From IMG/VR virus record IMGVR_UViG_3300025120_013226, positions 1 to 23,292 of that record: a stretch of 23,292 bases of DNA, one strand, 5' to 3'. The notes under the pieces are model-generated. The model searched no databases, was not told the DNA's origin, and saw only the letters and a program-made list of their open reading frames with translations. A program made the position numbers and the translations under genes. This document shows positions 1-6,030 of the stretch, piece by piece (position 1 is the stretch's first letter; every line of letters starts with the position of its first letter). This stretch comes from a virus.

Positions 1-2
1 AT

Positions 3-140
3 AGAAAAATAAGACTAGAACGAGGACAAAACATATTCCGTTACTACTGGTGGTTATGGCTGTTGAGTCCGTTTATTATTTTTGCATTATGGATTCTGAC
101 AGCATTCATTATAGGATTCAGACAAGGCACAGGACTGTAA
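3..140 (+). CDS. C-terminal end of a membrane protein (cut by window edge)
   Basis: An open frame enters from the left edge and stops at TAA 138-140, giving 45 residues. It begins with a basic, Arg-rich stretch, then an aromatic patch (YYWWLWLL) and one or two hydrophobic segments (about residues 16-38, PFIIFALWILTAFIIGF), and ends in a short polar tail. This is the look of a membrane protein C-terminus. Its stop codon overlaps the start of the cyclase gene (TAATG), so the two are probably translationally coupled and may work together. I do not recognise the family, and most of the gene lies outside the window. Confidence 0.6.
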   Translation, partial: RKIRLERGQNIFRYYWWLWLLSPFIIFALWILTAFIIGFRQGTGL

Positions 141-2062
141 TGAAGATATTCACAAGCATATGGATGGTCATAGTGTTTGCTATTGTACTGACCGGTATCC
201 GAATAGACAACAGTGACACAGTAAAGACCATAAGATATAAAACGTGGGATCACTTCCAGTATGTGCAACCGAGACAAGATGTGAGTGATGCAATAGTTGT
301 GGTGGACATAACAGAAGAAGATCTAAAAAAATACGGACAGTGGCCATGGCCCAGACATACGATGGCCATGTTTCATGCTACTCTGACTTCTGCAGGTGCA
401 ATACTTGTGAACTACAACATACTGTTCGCAGATCCAGACAGGATGAGTGGTGAGGAATACCTCAAGAGTATGCCCATGGACAACGAACTGCGAGAGCAAC
501 TGGGCAAAGTGTTGCCAGACACAGATGCGATATTCTCGTACGTCATGAAAGAAAGCAACAATGCTGTACTGATTATGAGTGTCAATCATAAAGAAAGCAA
601 CGTGTTACCTAGGACAACATCAATCATACAGAAGGGTGATGCACTGCCGTGGTTGTACTCTTACCCGGGACTGGTTGTTCCAAACAGTAAAGTGGCCGCA
701 GGAGCAAACGCAATAGGAGTCATGGTGACTGCTCCAGAACCAGATGCTGTTGTAAGGAAGATGCCAATGCTGATACGTGTGGGTCAAAAAATATATCCCA
801 ACATGATTTTAGAAAATGTAAGGATACTCAACAAGAGCAAGAGGATCAAAGTGATAACAAAGCAACACGGGATTGATCAAATACTAGTGAAGAAAGATGC
901 AGGCATACCTGTTAACCATAACGCAGAGATGTACATCAATTATGCTGATCCAATAAATTATCCACACATGACCTCCGACGAAGTATTCACCAAACAAGGG
1001 CTGGACAAGGTCAAGGGAAAAATAGTCATAGTAGGACTGGATGCGGCAGGACTAAGATATTTAAAATACACACCACATGGACTGACCACAGATCAGATGA
1101 TGACTGCACAGGCGTTAGATACCGCGTTAACCGGCAAGCACCTGTTTAGACTGGCACAGGCAGATGCATACGAAATAGTGTTCATGGCATTTTTATTATT
1201 GCTGTTGATACTTGTACTGCCGAGAACCAGTGTGTTGTTGGCCGTTCCTTTACTGATTTTCATAGAAGGTGGTGTTGCTTATGCTTCTTTTGTGGCGTAT
1301 GCCAACAAGGGATTCCTGATAGATCCATCTTGGATAATGCTGTCCGTGTTCCTAGTTTGGTCCCATTCTGTGTACAACAACTTCGCGACACAGAGCAGAT
1401 TGAAACAACAGATCAAGAAACAGTTCGAACACTACCTCGATCCAAGGATGGTCAAGAAGTTACAGAAAGATCCCAGCCTATTGAAACTGGGCGGCGAAAC
1501 AAGATTCATGACTTTCATGTTCTGCGATATCAGAGGGTTCACTCCCATATCAGAACAGTACAAGGACAATCCAACAGAACTTACAAAACTGATCAACAGA
1601 TTCCTAACACGCATGACCAATGTCATAATTGCCAATGGTGGCACTGTGGACAAGTTCATGGGTGACTGCATAATGGCATTTTGGAACGCACCACTTAAGA
1701 CTGCAGATCATCAGATGTTGGCAGTGTTGACAGCGTCTCAGATGCAATCAGAATTGGCCATGCTGAACACACAATTGACAGCGGAAAATTTGCCAAACAT
1801 CAAAGTAGGCATAGGTATCAACTCAGGTGAGGCCCTGGTTGGCAACATGGGATCAGATCAGAGATTTGATTACTCTGTGATAGGTGATCCTGTTAACCTT
1901 GCGGCACGTTTGGAGAGTGCAAGTAAGACCCTAGGACACACATTGATAGTGGGAGAGGCAACTAAAAAGGTCATTGATGACAAGTTTCCTTTTGAATTCG
2001 TGGACAGTATCACAGTCAAGGGCAAAACCGAACCTGTGAATGTGTACACCCTGACACGTTAA
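140..2062 (+). CDS. CHASE2-domain class III adenylate/guanylate cyclase
   Basis: This 640-residue protein has the full architecture of bacterial CHASE2 cyclases. An N-terminal membrane segment (about 4-22) is followed by an extracytoplasmic CHASE2 sensor (about 30-335) with the hallmark VVVDITEEDL, GQWPWPR and LFADPDR motifs, then three membrane spans (about 343-415), a helical linker and a cyclase domain (about 455-640). The catalytic set is present: metal-binding D463 (FCDIRGF) and D509 (KFMGD), base-selecting K505, and transition-state N586 and R590 (VNLAAR). The second base-selecting position is S579, where class III cyclases usually have Asp or Thr. Lys505 favours ATP, so cAMP is the likely product; this is inferred. 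The start at 140 is chosen because it overlaps the upstream stop (TAATG) and gives a proper signal-anchor; an upstream in-frame ATG at 50 would run through the previous gene. Such a protein is normal in bacteria but unexpected in a phage. Confidence 0.93.
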   Translation: MKIFTSIWMVIVFAIVLTGIRIDNSDTVKTIRYKTWDHFQYVQPRQDVSDAIVVVDITEEDLKKYGQWPWPRHTMAMFHATLTSAGAILVNYNILFADPDRMSGEEYLKSMPMDNELREQLGKVLPDTDAIFSYVMKESNNAVLIMSVNHKESNVLPRTTSIIQKGDALPWLYSYPGLVVPNSKVAAGANAIGVMVTAPEPDAVVRKMPMLIRVGQKIYPNMILENVRILNKSKRIKVITKQHGIDQILVKKDAGIPVNHNAEMYINYADPINYPHMTSDEVFTKQGLDKVKGKIVIVGLDAAGLRYLKYTPHGLTTDQMMTAQALDTALTGKHLFRLAQADAYEIVFMAFLLLLLILVLPRTSVLLAVPLLIFIEGGVAYASFVAYANKGFLIDPSWIMLSVFLVWSHSVYNNFATQSRLKQQIKKQFEHYLDPRMVKKLQKDPSLLKLGGETRFMTFMFCDIRGFTPISEQYKDNPTELTKLINRFLTRMTNVIIANGGTVDKFMGDCIMAFWNAPLKTADHQMLAVLTASQMQSELAMLNTQLTAENLPNIKVGIGINSGEALVGNMGSDQRFDYSVIGDPVNLAARLESASKTLGHTLIVGEATKKVIDDKFPFEFVDSITVKGKTEPVNVYTLTR

Positions 2063-2068
2063 TAAATA
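2061..2068 (+). promoter_or_regulatory. Possible T4-type late promoter box
   Basis: AATAAATA overlaps the cyclase stop codon. It resembles the T4/cyanophage late promoter box. Start of transcription would be about 6 bases further on, almost at the ATG at 2077, leaving essentially no leader. This is weaker support than for the boxes before 14513 and 16289. Confidence 0.35.
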
Positions 2069-2076
2069 CACATATA

Positions 2077-2358
2077 ATGACACAGTTTTTTAAATTAGTA
2101 GCAGAACTAGGATTACCAATTGCCGCCACGGTGGGAATGGGTGTATTCATACTGTTCATAATCAGGTACATACTGAACGGCATAGTATCATCGATCAAGT
2201 TCATCGAGACCGTGATATCACAATTGGACAACAGGGTCAAGACAATGAACAACGACATACTTAAAATTGACCAGGAAGTTTCCGAACAACTGGGATTGCC
2301 AATAGACACGGACAGGGTGGCCAGAGCAGACGGCAAGACCGATGCGAGGAAAGACTAA
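2077..2358 (+). CDS. Small membrane protein, UviB/BhlA holin-like
   Basis: The product is 93 residues. It has an N-out short stretch, one transmembrane helix (about 12-36, GLPIAATVGMGVFILFIIRYI), an amphipathic/coiled-coil region with a heptad-like pattern (about 40-70), and a charged tail ending DARKD. One span followed by a coiled coil is the plan of UviB/BhlA holin-like proteins, and related small proteins occur in marine T4-like phages. It resembles the product at 2471 in order and spacing (G-[LF]-P-I, span, then L-D-N-R / L-D-N-D), suggesting a duplicated pair. It follows the cyclase by 14 bases and overlaps the next gene (TAATG). A role in lysis or in membrane remodelling is inferred from shape only. 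Confidence 0.75.
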   Translation: MTQFFKLVAELGLPIAATVGMGVFILFIIRYILNGIVSSIKFIETVISQLDNRVKTMNNDILKIDQEVSEQLGLPIDTDRVARADGKTDARKD

Positions 2359-2471
2359 TGAGTAAATTCTTCATAACAGCATTTTTAATCGGTTTCATCA
2401 TTGGGTTCATAGTTGGCGTTTCAGGCACAAGCATTGACCCGGGAGTGTTCGGCGGAAGGATGTCAGGATAA
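2358..2471 (+). CDS. Tiny single-span membrane protein (37 aa)
   Basis: ATG 2358 overlaps the stop of the preceding gene and its own stop overlaps the next ATG (TAATG at both ends), a strong sign of a genuine translated gene. The 37-residue product begins MSKFF and has one hydrophobic helix (about 4-22, rich in Phe, Ile, Gly with a G-x3-G repeat: IGFIIGFIVGVSG), followed by a short polar tail with Gly. The small-xxx-small pattern suggests helix packing in the membrane. No family is recognised. It sits between two holin-like proteins, so it may belong to the same complex. Confidence 0.65.
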   Translation: MSKFFITAFLIGFIIGFIVGVSGTSIDPGVFGGRMSG

Positions 2472-2719
2472 TGGACATAGTCAGTAAACACATGACAGTC
2501 ACTACAATTATTCAGGACTATGGTTTTCCCATTGTTGCTGTTTTCTTCCTTGCATACTTCATCTACTTCCTTTGGAAGTTTATCACAACAGAAATCACAC
2601 CTAAACTGTCTTCAACATCGGCTACACTGATCAAACTCATTGACAGGATACGATTGTTAGACAACGACCTGATCAGGCTACAGACAAAAGTACGCACTTT
2701 GCAGAAAAAGAAGAAGTAG
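2471..2719 (+). CDS. Small membrane protein with coiled-coil tail, paralogue of the 2077 product
   Basis: The product is 82 residues. One transmembrane helix (about 19-37, FPIVAVFFLAYFIYFLWKFI) is followed by a linker rich in Ser/Thr and a predicted coiled coil (about 52-78) that ends in a lysine cluster (QKKKK). The layout matches the 93-residue product two genes upstream and UviB/BhlA-like holins. The lysine tail would place the C-terminus in the cytoplasm. It overlaps the preceding 37-residue gene by one base. A membrane pore or anchor role is inferred; no enzymatic motif is present. Confidence 0.75.
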   Translation: MDIVSKHMTVTTIIQDYGFPIVAVFFLAYFIYFLWKFITTEITPKLSSTSATLIKLIDRIRLLDNDLIRLQTKVRTLQKKKK

Positions 2720-2746
2720 TACAATATAACTTCCTTCGTTTCTGAT

Positions 2747-2752
2747 TTAAAT
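2747..2752 (+). promoter_or_regulatory. -10-like box close to the ATG at 2759
   Basis: TTAAAT lies exactly six bases before the ATG, the same geometry as at 4645 and at the minus-strand gene starting at 10294. No good -35 hexamer is seen 15-18 bases upstream, so support is weak. Confidence 0.3.
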
Positions 2753-2758
2753 ATTTGT

Positions 2759-3025
2759 ATGAAATTCCTTATGGTAATGATAATATGTTTCGCTGAAGAC
2801 ACGTGTCAAGCGGTGTTCGATGCCACACAATACAACACGTACGATGAGTGCATGGCACAGGCACTTCCTGTGAGCAGATACATGAGAGATGTTTACACAA
2901 CGTCAGCAGGTGAGATACACTGCCTAAATTCAGAAGAAACAGCAACATACCAAGAGTACTTGAACAATGGCGGCAAGCCAACATTGAGCCTCGGCCACCC
3001 AGAGCATTCTAAGAATAGTATATAA
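2759..3025 (+). CDS. Small Cys-containing exported or membrane protein, unknown
   Basis: The product is 88 residues. It opens with a hydrophobic stretch (MKFLMVMIICFA) that could be a short signal peptide or anchor, followed by a polar domain with Cys at about 10, 16, 31 and 55, which might form disulfides outside the cytoplasm. Short proteins of this kind (hydrophobic start, a few cysteines) are frequent in marine T4-like phages, but I cannot name a function. There is no Shine-Dalgarno; a TTAAAT box lies six bases before the start. Confidence 0.6.
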   Translation: MKFLMVMIICFAEDTCQAVFDATQYNTYDECMAQALPVSRYMRDVYTTSAGEIHCLNSEETATYQEYLNNGGKPTLSLGHPEHSKNSI

Positions 3026-3054
3026 TTGACATTACCACATTTCCATAGTATAAT
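3026..3054 (+). promoter_or_regulatory. Consensus sigma70-type early promoter
   Basis: TTGACA (3026-3031), a 17-base spacer and TATAAT (3049-3054) match the bacterial consensus perfectly. Expected transcription start is about 3061, virtually at the ATG at 3060, so the exonuclease mRNA would be leaderless or start from the ATG at 3072. Confidence 0.8.
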
Positions 3055-3059
3055 TGTGT

Positions 3060-3599
3060 ATGATCCACGCAATGATAGATCTGGAGACTTTATCCACAAA
3101 ACCAAACGCCACAATATTGACAATTGGTGGTGTGAAATTTGATCCATACACTAGGATAGAACCCTCACAGGGCATGTACCACAGAATAGATGTAGACTCG
3201 CAGACTGCCATGGGCAGAGATGTCATGGAAGAGACCGTTGAATGGTGGGGCAAACAGGCGGAAGATGTCAGGGAAGAAGCACTAGGTGATGACGATAGGA
3301 TTGACCTCAAATACTTTGTTAAGCAACTGAATAAGTGGTGTGTGGGTGTAGACGTGTTCTGGTGTCAAGGTCCATTGTTTGATTATGCAATACTACAAAA
3401 TTTTTATGCACAAATGAATGTGCCTGTGCCATGGAACTTCTGGCAGATTAGAGATTCGAGAACACTGGGCAGTCTGGTACCTAGAGATCCCAATGAGAAG
3501 AGGACAGGACTACACAATGCCTTAGAAGACTGCTACTTCCAAGCAAGGAAAGTGCAACAGATATTCCAGCAGTTAGGAATCAAGAATGCAAGATATTAG
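3060..3599 (+). CDS. DEDDh 3'-5' exonuclease-like protein
   Basis: The product is 179 residues with the DnaQ-like exonuclease signature. Motif I is IDLET (D7, E9), motif II lies in the segment around FDYAILQNF (D108), and motif III is GLHNALEDC with H152 and D157, the H-x4-D spacing of the DEDDh class. The short length and the opening MIDLETLSTKPNATILTIG resemble the Rv2179c-like 3'-5' exoribonuclease family that T4-like marine phages often carry. RNA or single-stranded DNA is the likely substrate; which one is not decided by the sequence. The ATG at 3060 is preferred over an in-frame TTG at 3054, which falls on the last base of the -10 box. It overlaps the next gene by 14 bases. Confidence 0.85.
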   Translation: MIHAMIDLETLSTKPNATILTIGGVKFDPYTRIEPSQGMYHRIDVDSQTAMGRDVMEETVEWWGKQAEDVREEALGDDDRIDLKYFVKQLNKWCVGVDVFWCQGPLFDYAILQNFYAQMNVPVPWNFWQIRDSRTLGSLVPRDPNEKRTGLHNALEDCYFQARKVQQIFQQLGIKNARY

Positions 3600-3945
3600 T
3601 TGGTATAAAATACAAGATCTATACACAATAGAAGGATTCAAAATCAAACACAGTAAAAGTCCAAAAACAAAATGGATTAGATTACCTTGTGTGTACAAAA
3701 TTAAAATAAACTCTAAGGTAATACATGTAGGAAGGTCTGACACTTGTAAGAAGCATGGCGGTGCTGAAAAAGTTAGAAAGGCCTTGGTGAACCTATTAAA
3801 TATCCATGAGTACAACCCATCTGTTCCAAAAACAAAATTATGGGATCAGATAAGGTTGCAACATAGACCAAATTCTAGTAATATAAAGATAGGAATTATA
3901 GAAACAGATGCAATCGGAAAAACCTATCTACAAGAAAGAATATGA
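3586..3945 (+). CDS. Possible GIY-YIG-type nuclease, low GC
   Basis: The product is 119 residues. The segment CVYKIK...IHVGRS (about 35-51) has the spacing of the GIY...YIG pair in GIY-YIG domains (here CVY and HVG followed by Arg-Ser), with basic residues after it (KVRKALVNLL). A Glu near the end (IGIIETD) could correspond to the metal-binding acid. The match is short and could be chance. By hand count GC over 3601-3900 is about 32 percent, against 40 percent or more in flanking genes, which suggests recent acquisition. It overlaps the exonuclease by 14 bases and the HIT gene by 38 bases. Confidence 0.6.
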   Translation: MQDISWYKIQDLYTIEGFKIKHSKSPKTKWIRLPCVYKIKINSKVIHVGRSDTCKKHGGAEKVRKALVNLLNIHEYNPSVPKTKLWDQIRLQHRPNSSNIKIGIIETDAIGKTYLQERI

Positions 3946-4309
3946 ACCCATAGGCAACTATGAGGAAAGCACATGGATGGGCAACGACACACCGTTCATG
4001 GAAACAGATTACACAGGAGTGTTCAGTGACAGATATCCATGTGTACCCGGACACACACTTTTCATCCCCAAGAAGAACACAGCAGAGTATGTTGGTAAAT
4101 CCTACGGACTGGCCTACCAATACGGCAACGACAAAGTAAAGTCAGGTGAGATAGCAGGATTCAATGTTGGAATGAACATAGGAATTTGTGCAGGACAAAC
4201 TATACTATGGCCACACATCCATTTCATTCCAAGAAAAGAAAATGACTCCGACGTGATTGGAGGAATGAGGCACGCACACCCAGGGGCGGACCACAAGAAA
4301 TATTACTGA
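3908..4309 (+). CDS. HIT-family (histidine triad-like) protein
   Basis: The product is 133 residues. The conserved HIT elements are present: PGHTLFIPK (about 47-55) and QTILWPHIHFIPR (about 97-109). The triad H-x-H-x-H reads W101-x-H103-x-H105, so the first His is Trp while the expected nucleophile (H103) and last His remain. HIT proteins with WPH in this place are known in marine T4-like phages. The family hydrolyses or transfers nucleoside monophosphates; the phage substrate is unknown. The start at 3908 overlaps the preceding gene by 38 bases; no better start is seen before the conserved region. Its TGA overlaps the next ATG (TGATG). Confidence 0.85.
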   Translation: MQSEKPIYKKEYEPIGNYEESTWMGNDTPFMETDYTGVFSDRYPCVPGHTLFIPKKNTAEYVGKSYGLAYQYGNDKVKSGEIAGFNVGMNIGICAGQTILWPHIHFIPRKENDSDVIGGMRHAHPGADHKKYY

Positions 4310-4563
4310 TGCCAAGGAAAGCAAGAAAGATCAATCCCATATATGTTTCCCCTGATGGTGGAGAGACGGTTTACGAGCAATTACCAAACGGTGACCGGAT
4401 CCTGGTCGAACAATCACAGAAGGCCATAGACGAAGAGACCGCATATGCGGAGGCAGAAATGGTGGGAGCAGAGGCCATAGCACTGCGAAGGAAATACCCT
4501 ACACTGCAAAAAGCCTGGGACAAATATCTTACCGTATGGCATTTAATCAACGAAAATGAGTGA
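4309..4563 (+). CDS. Conserved phage hypothetical protein (84 aa)
   Basis: The product is 84 residues, starting at the ATG in a TGATG overlap with the HIT gene. A basic start (MPRKARK) is followed by a beta-rich segment containing YVSPDGGETVYEQLPNG, which I recognise as a pattern of small T4-like marine phage proteins, and then two helices rich in Ala and Glu. No catalytic motif is present. Function is unknown; translational coupling to the HIT gene is the only contextual hint. Confidence 0.75.
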   Translation: MPRKARKINPIYVSPDGGETVYEQLPNGDRILVEQSQKAIDEETAYAEAEMVGAEAIALRRKYPTLQKAWDKYLTVWHLINENE

Positions 4564-4610
4564 TATGTACAACTATTCCTGTTTGAATTTTACCAGCAGT
4601 GTACGTTGCT

Positions 4611-4638
4611 CTAACACAGTTTAAAGGGGTGATTAAAT
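4611..4638 (+). promoter_or_regulatory. Probable sigma70-type early promoter
   Basis: CTAACA (4611-4616), a 16-base spacer and TTAAAT (4633-4638) sit six bases before the ATG at 4645. The hexamers are imperfect (4/6 each or so), but the geometry equals that of the consensus promoters at 5266 and 5691. The 81-base gap 4564-4644 contains no other gene I can support. Confidence 0.5.
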
Positions 4639-4644
4639 AGCATT

Positions 4645-5280
4645 ATGACCAAGTATGTTAGTATAATAGGCAACGGCGAAAGTAGGAGAGGGTTTGACCT
4701 CTCTCCATTGAAACTATTCAGTACAGTAATTGGTTGCAACGCAATCTATCGAGACTATGTCACAGAATATCTTTGTTGTGCTGACAAGCATATGTGCCAA
4801 CAGGCTGTAAATGCAGTTGGAAAAAGAACAACAATATACACCCGAGATAGATGGGCAGATCAATTTGCCATGTGGCCTAACGTGAAAGAATTTCCAAAAT
4901 TACCGTATGCCGGAGACAAGAGGCAGGACGAGCCATTCCACTGGGGCACAGGACCATACGCAGGTGTGTTGGGACTGACTTTCAAACCCAAGGCTATATT
5001 CATGGTAGGGTTTGACTTACATCCTTTAGAAAAAGATAAGATCAACAACATTTACACAGGGTCAGAAGGATACACATATATCAATAGACCGGTCGATCCC
5101 AGTTACTGGATATACCAGTTCCACAAGTTGATGGGATATTCCGATCCAGACACAAGGTGGATTGTGGTAAATCATGATCGTTGGGAAATGCCCAAAGAAT
5201 GGAGCCAACATGGAAATGTGTTTCAGGAAACCTACGACGGCATGGCCAAGTTCATCAACAAACAGTTGACAAAAAAATAA
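4645..5280 (+). CDS. GT42/DUF115-like putative glycosyltransferase, copy 1
   Basis: The product is 211 residues. It starts with a Rossmann-type strand and loop, VSIIGNGESRRGFDLSPL (5-22), then VIGCNAIYRDY (28-38). Later it has HWGTGPYAGVLGL...AIFMVGFDLH (99-126). This order (GNG-x-S, a CN-x-x-Y segment, then a Gly-Thr/Ser-Gly helix and a strand ending in G-x-D) is that of Campylobacter CstII-type sialyltransferases (GT42) and of MptE/DUF115 proteins. It shares these motifs with the 252-residue product at 9263. A role in modifying host or virion surface sugars is inferred. No Shine-Dalgarno at proper distance; a promoter-like pair lies directly upstream. Confidence 0.65.
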   Translation: MTKYVSIIGNGESRRGFDLSPLKLFSTVIGCNAIYRDYVTEYLCCADKHMCQQAVNAVGKRTTIYTRDRWADQFAMWPNVKEFPKLPYAGDKRQDEPFHWGTGPYAGVLGLTFKPKAIFMVGFDLHPLEKDKINNIYTGSEGYTYINRPVDPSYWIYQFHKLMGYSDPDTRWIVVNHDRWEMPKEWSQHGNVFQETYDGMAKFINKQLTKK

Positions 5281-5293
5281 TCCAATATAAAAT
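5266..5293 (+). promoter_or_regulatory. Sigma70-type early promoter
   Basis: TTGACA (5266-5271, inside the end of the preceding gene), a 16-base spacer and TAAAAT (5288-5293). Six bases then precede the ATG at 5300, which predicts a leaderless transcript for the DNA glycosylase gene. Confidence 0.65.
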
Positions 5294-5299
5294 TACTGT

Positions 5300-5710
5300 A
5301 TGATCAAACCAATGGTGGATCACCTGATGGTACAACAGCAACTGAAGGCTCCACACAAGAGATGGAAACACATGGTAGGTGTAATGTGCCTCAACCTCAC
5401 GTATCGTAAGCATGTTAAGATAATCTTACCAAAATTATTTGCCAGATATCCCAACCCAGAAGCATATCTGCGTGGCAGATTGAAGACACAACAGGAGATG
5501 CTGAAGCCGTTAGGTATGTGGGAAGTTAGATCAAAAAGAATTAGAAAAATGACAGAACAATATCTCTCATGGGATAAGAAAGAAGCCAGCGATCTGCACG
5601 GCATAGGCAAATACGGTTCTGACAGTTACCAGATATTCTTCTTTGATTATATTCCACCTGATGTACAGGACAAAGAGTTACGAAAATACATTGACAAACT
5701 CGTAGGATAG
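5300..5710 (+). CDS. MBD4-like DNA glycosylase (HhH-GPD superfamily)
   Basis: The product is 136 residues, about the size of the isolated catalytic domain of MBD4. The match is extensive: WKHMVGVMCLNLT (helix before the active site), KLFARYPNPEA, MLKPLGMWEVRSKRI, the helix-hairpin-helix LHGIGKYGSDSYQIF (99-113), and QDKELRKYIDKL, where D124 occupies the place of the catalytic Asp of MBD4 (PEDHKLNKY). MBD4 removes T or U opposite G. No Fe-S cysteine cluster is present, which separates it from endonuclease III. It probably repairs or edits deaminated bases in phage or host DNA; the exact target is inferred. A consensus-like promoter ends six bases before its ATG. Confidence 0.85.
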   Translation: MIKPMVDHLMVQQQLKAPHKRWKHMVGVMCLNLTYRKHVKIILPKLFARYPNPEAYLRGRLKTQQEMLKPLGMWEVRSKRIRKMTEQYLSWDKKEASDLHGIGKYGSDSYQIFFFDYIPPDVQDKELRKYIDKLVG

Positions 5711-5718
5711 TTTATAAT
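5691..5718 (+). promoter_or_regulatory. Consensus sigma70-type early promoter
   Basis: TTGACA (5691-5696), a 16-base spacer and TATAAT (5713-5718); the ATG at 5725 follows after six bases. The -35 box lies in the last codons of the DNA glycosylase gene. Predicted transcript start coincides with the ATG. Confidence 0.75.
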
Positions 5719-5724
5719 AGTAAT

Positions 5725-6030
5725 ATGTTTGATAAAATAAAAGATGGAGATCTAGTTACTCTTAAACTGACTTCAGGAGAAGAAGTTATTGCAAAATTTA
5801 TAAGCAAGGCCGACTCATACATCAGTATTGACAAAGCACTTGTACTAATGAACGGCCCTCAGGGTCTTGCATTTGGTACATTTTTCTCCACTGCTAAACA
5901 AGACGTACCATTCAACATATTCACTGATAAGATTGTGTCGATAGCACATATCAATGACAAGATTGCTGACGAGTATAACAGGGTATTCAGCAAGATTGAA
6001 GTGCCAAAGAAACCTAGCATAATCACATAA
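5725..6030 (+). CDS. Sm-like beta-barrel protein, unknown function
   Basis: The product is 101 residues. The opening (KDGDLVTLKLTSGEEVIAKF, about 6-25) is a pair of beta strands of the LSm/Hfq-like pattern, with further alternating hydrophobic strands (YISIDKALVLM, DKIVSIAHI) and a polar tail. Similar small proteins are common in T4-like marine phages. RNA binding is possible from the fold but no residue proves it. A perfect early promoter precedes it, and its stop overlaps the next start (TAATG). Confidence 0.7.
   Translation: MFDKIKDGDLVTLKLTSGEEVIAKFISKADSYISIDKALVLMNGPQGLAFGTFFSTAKQDVPFNIFTDKIVSIAHINDKIADEYNRVFSKIEVPKKPSIIT
5996..6023 (+). promoter_or_regulatory. Weak sigma70-like promoter within coding sequence
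   Basis: TTGAAG (5996-6001), a 16-base spacer and CATAAT (6018-6023), six bases before the ATG at 6030. It has the geometry of the neighbours, but the gene is also translationally coupled, so its use is uncertain. Confidence 0.3.

Noticed and set aside
50-139. Upstream extension of the cyclase to an ATG at 50
   Set aside because: It overlaps another open frame with a membrane-protein look that ends exactly at the cyclase ATG (TAATG), and the extension is polar and unlike a cyclase N-terminus.
2073-2078. TATAAT with CTGACA 16 bases upstream at 2051
   Set aside because: The -10 would overlap the ATG at 2077, so transcription would start inside the gene; likely a chance product of the sequence TATAATG.
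3026-3054. Treating the promoter as belonging to a bacterial chromosome (window as host DNA)
   Set aside because: Dense overlaps, late-promoter boxes, fibre genes and the co-chaperonin all speak for a lytic phage using host sigma70 early in infection.
4556-4624. A 22-codon open frame in the gap after 4563
   Set aside because: Very short, no ribosome site, composition not convincing, and the gap is better explained by a promoter.
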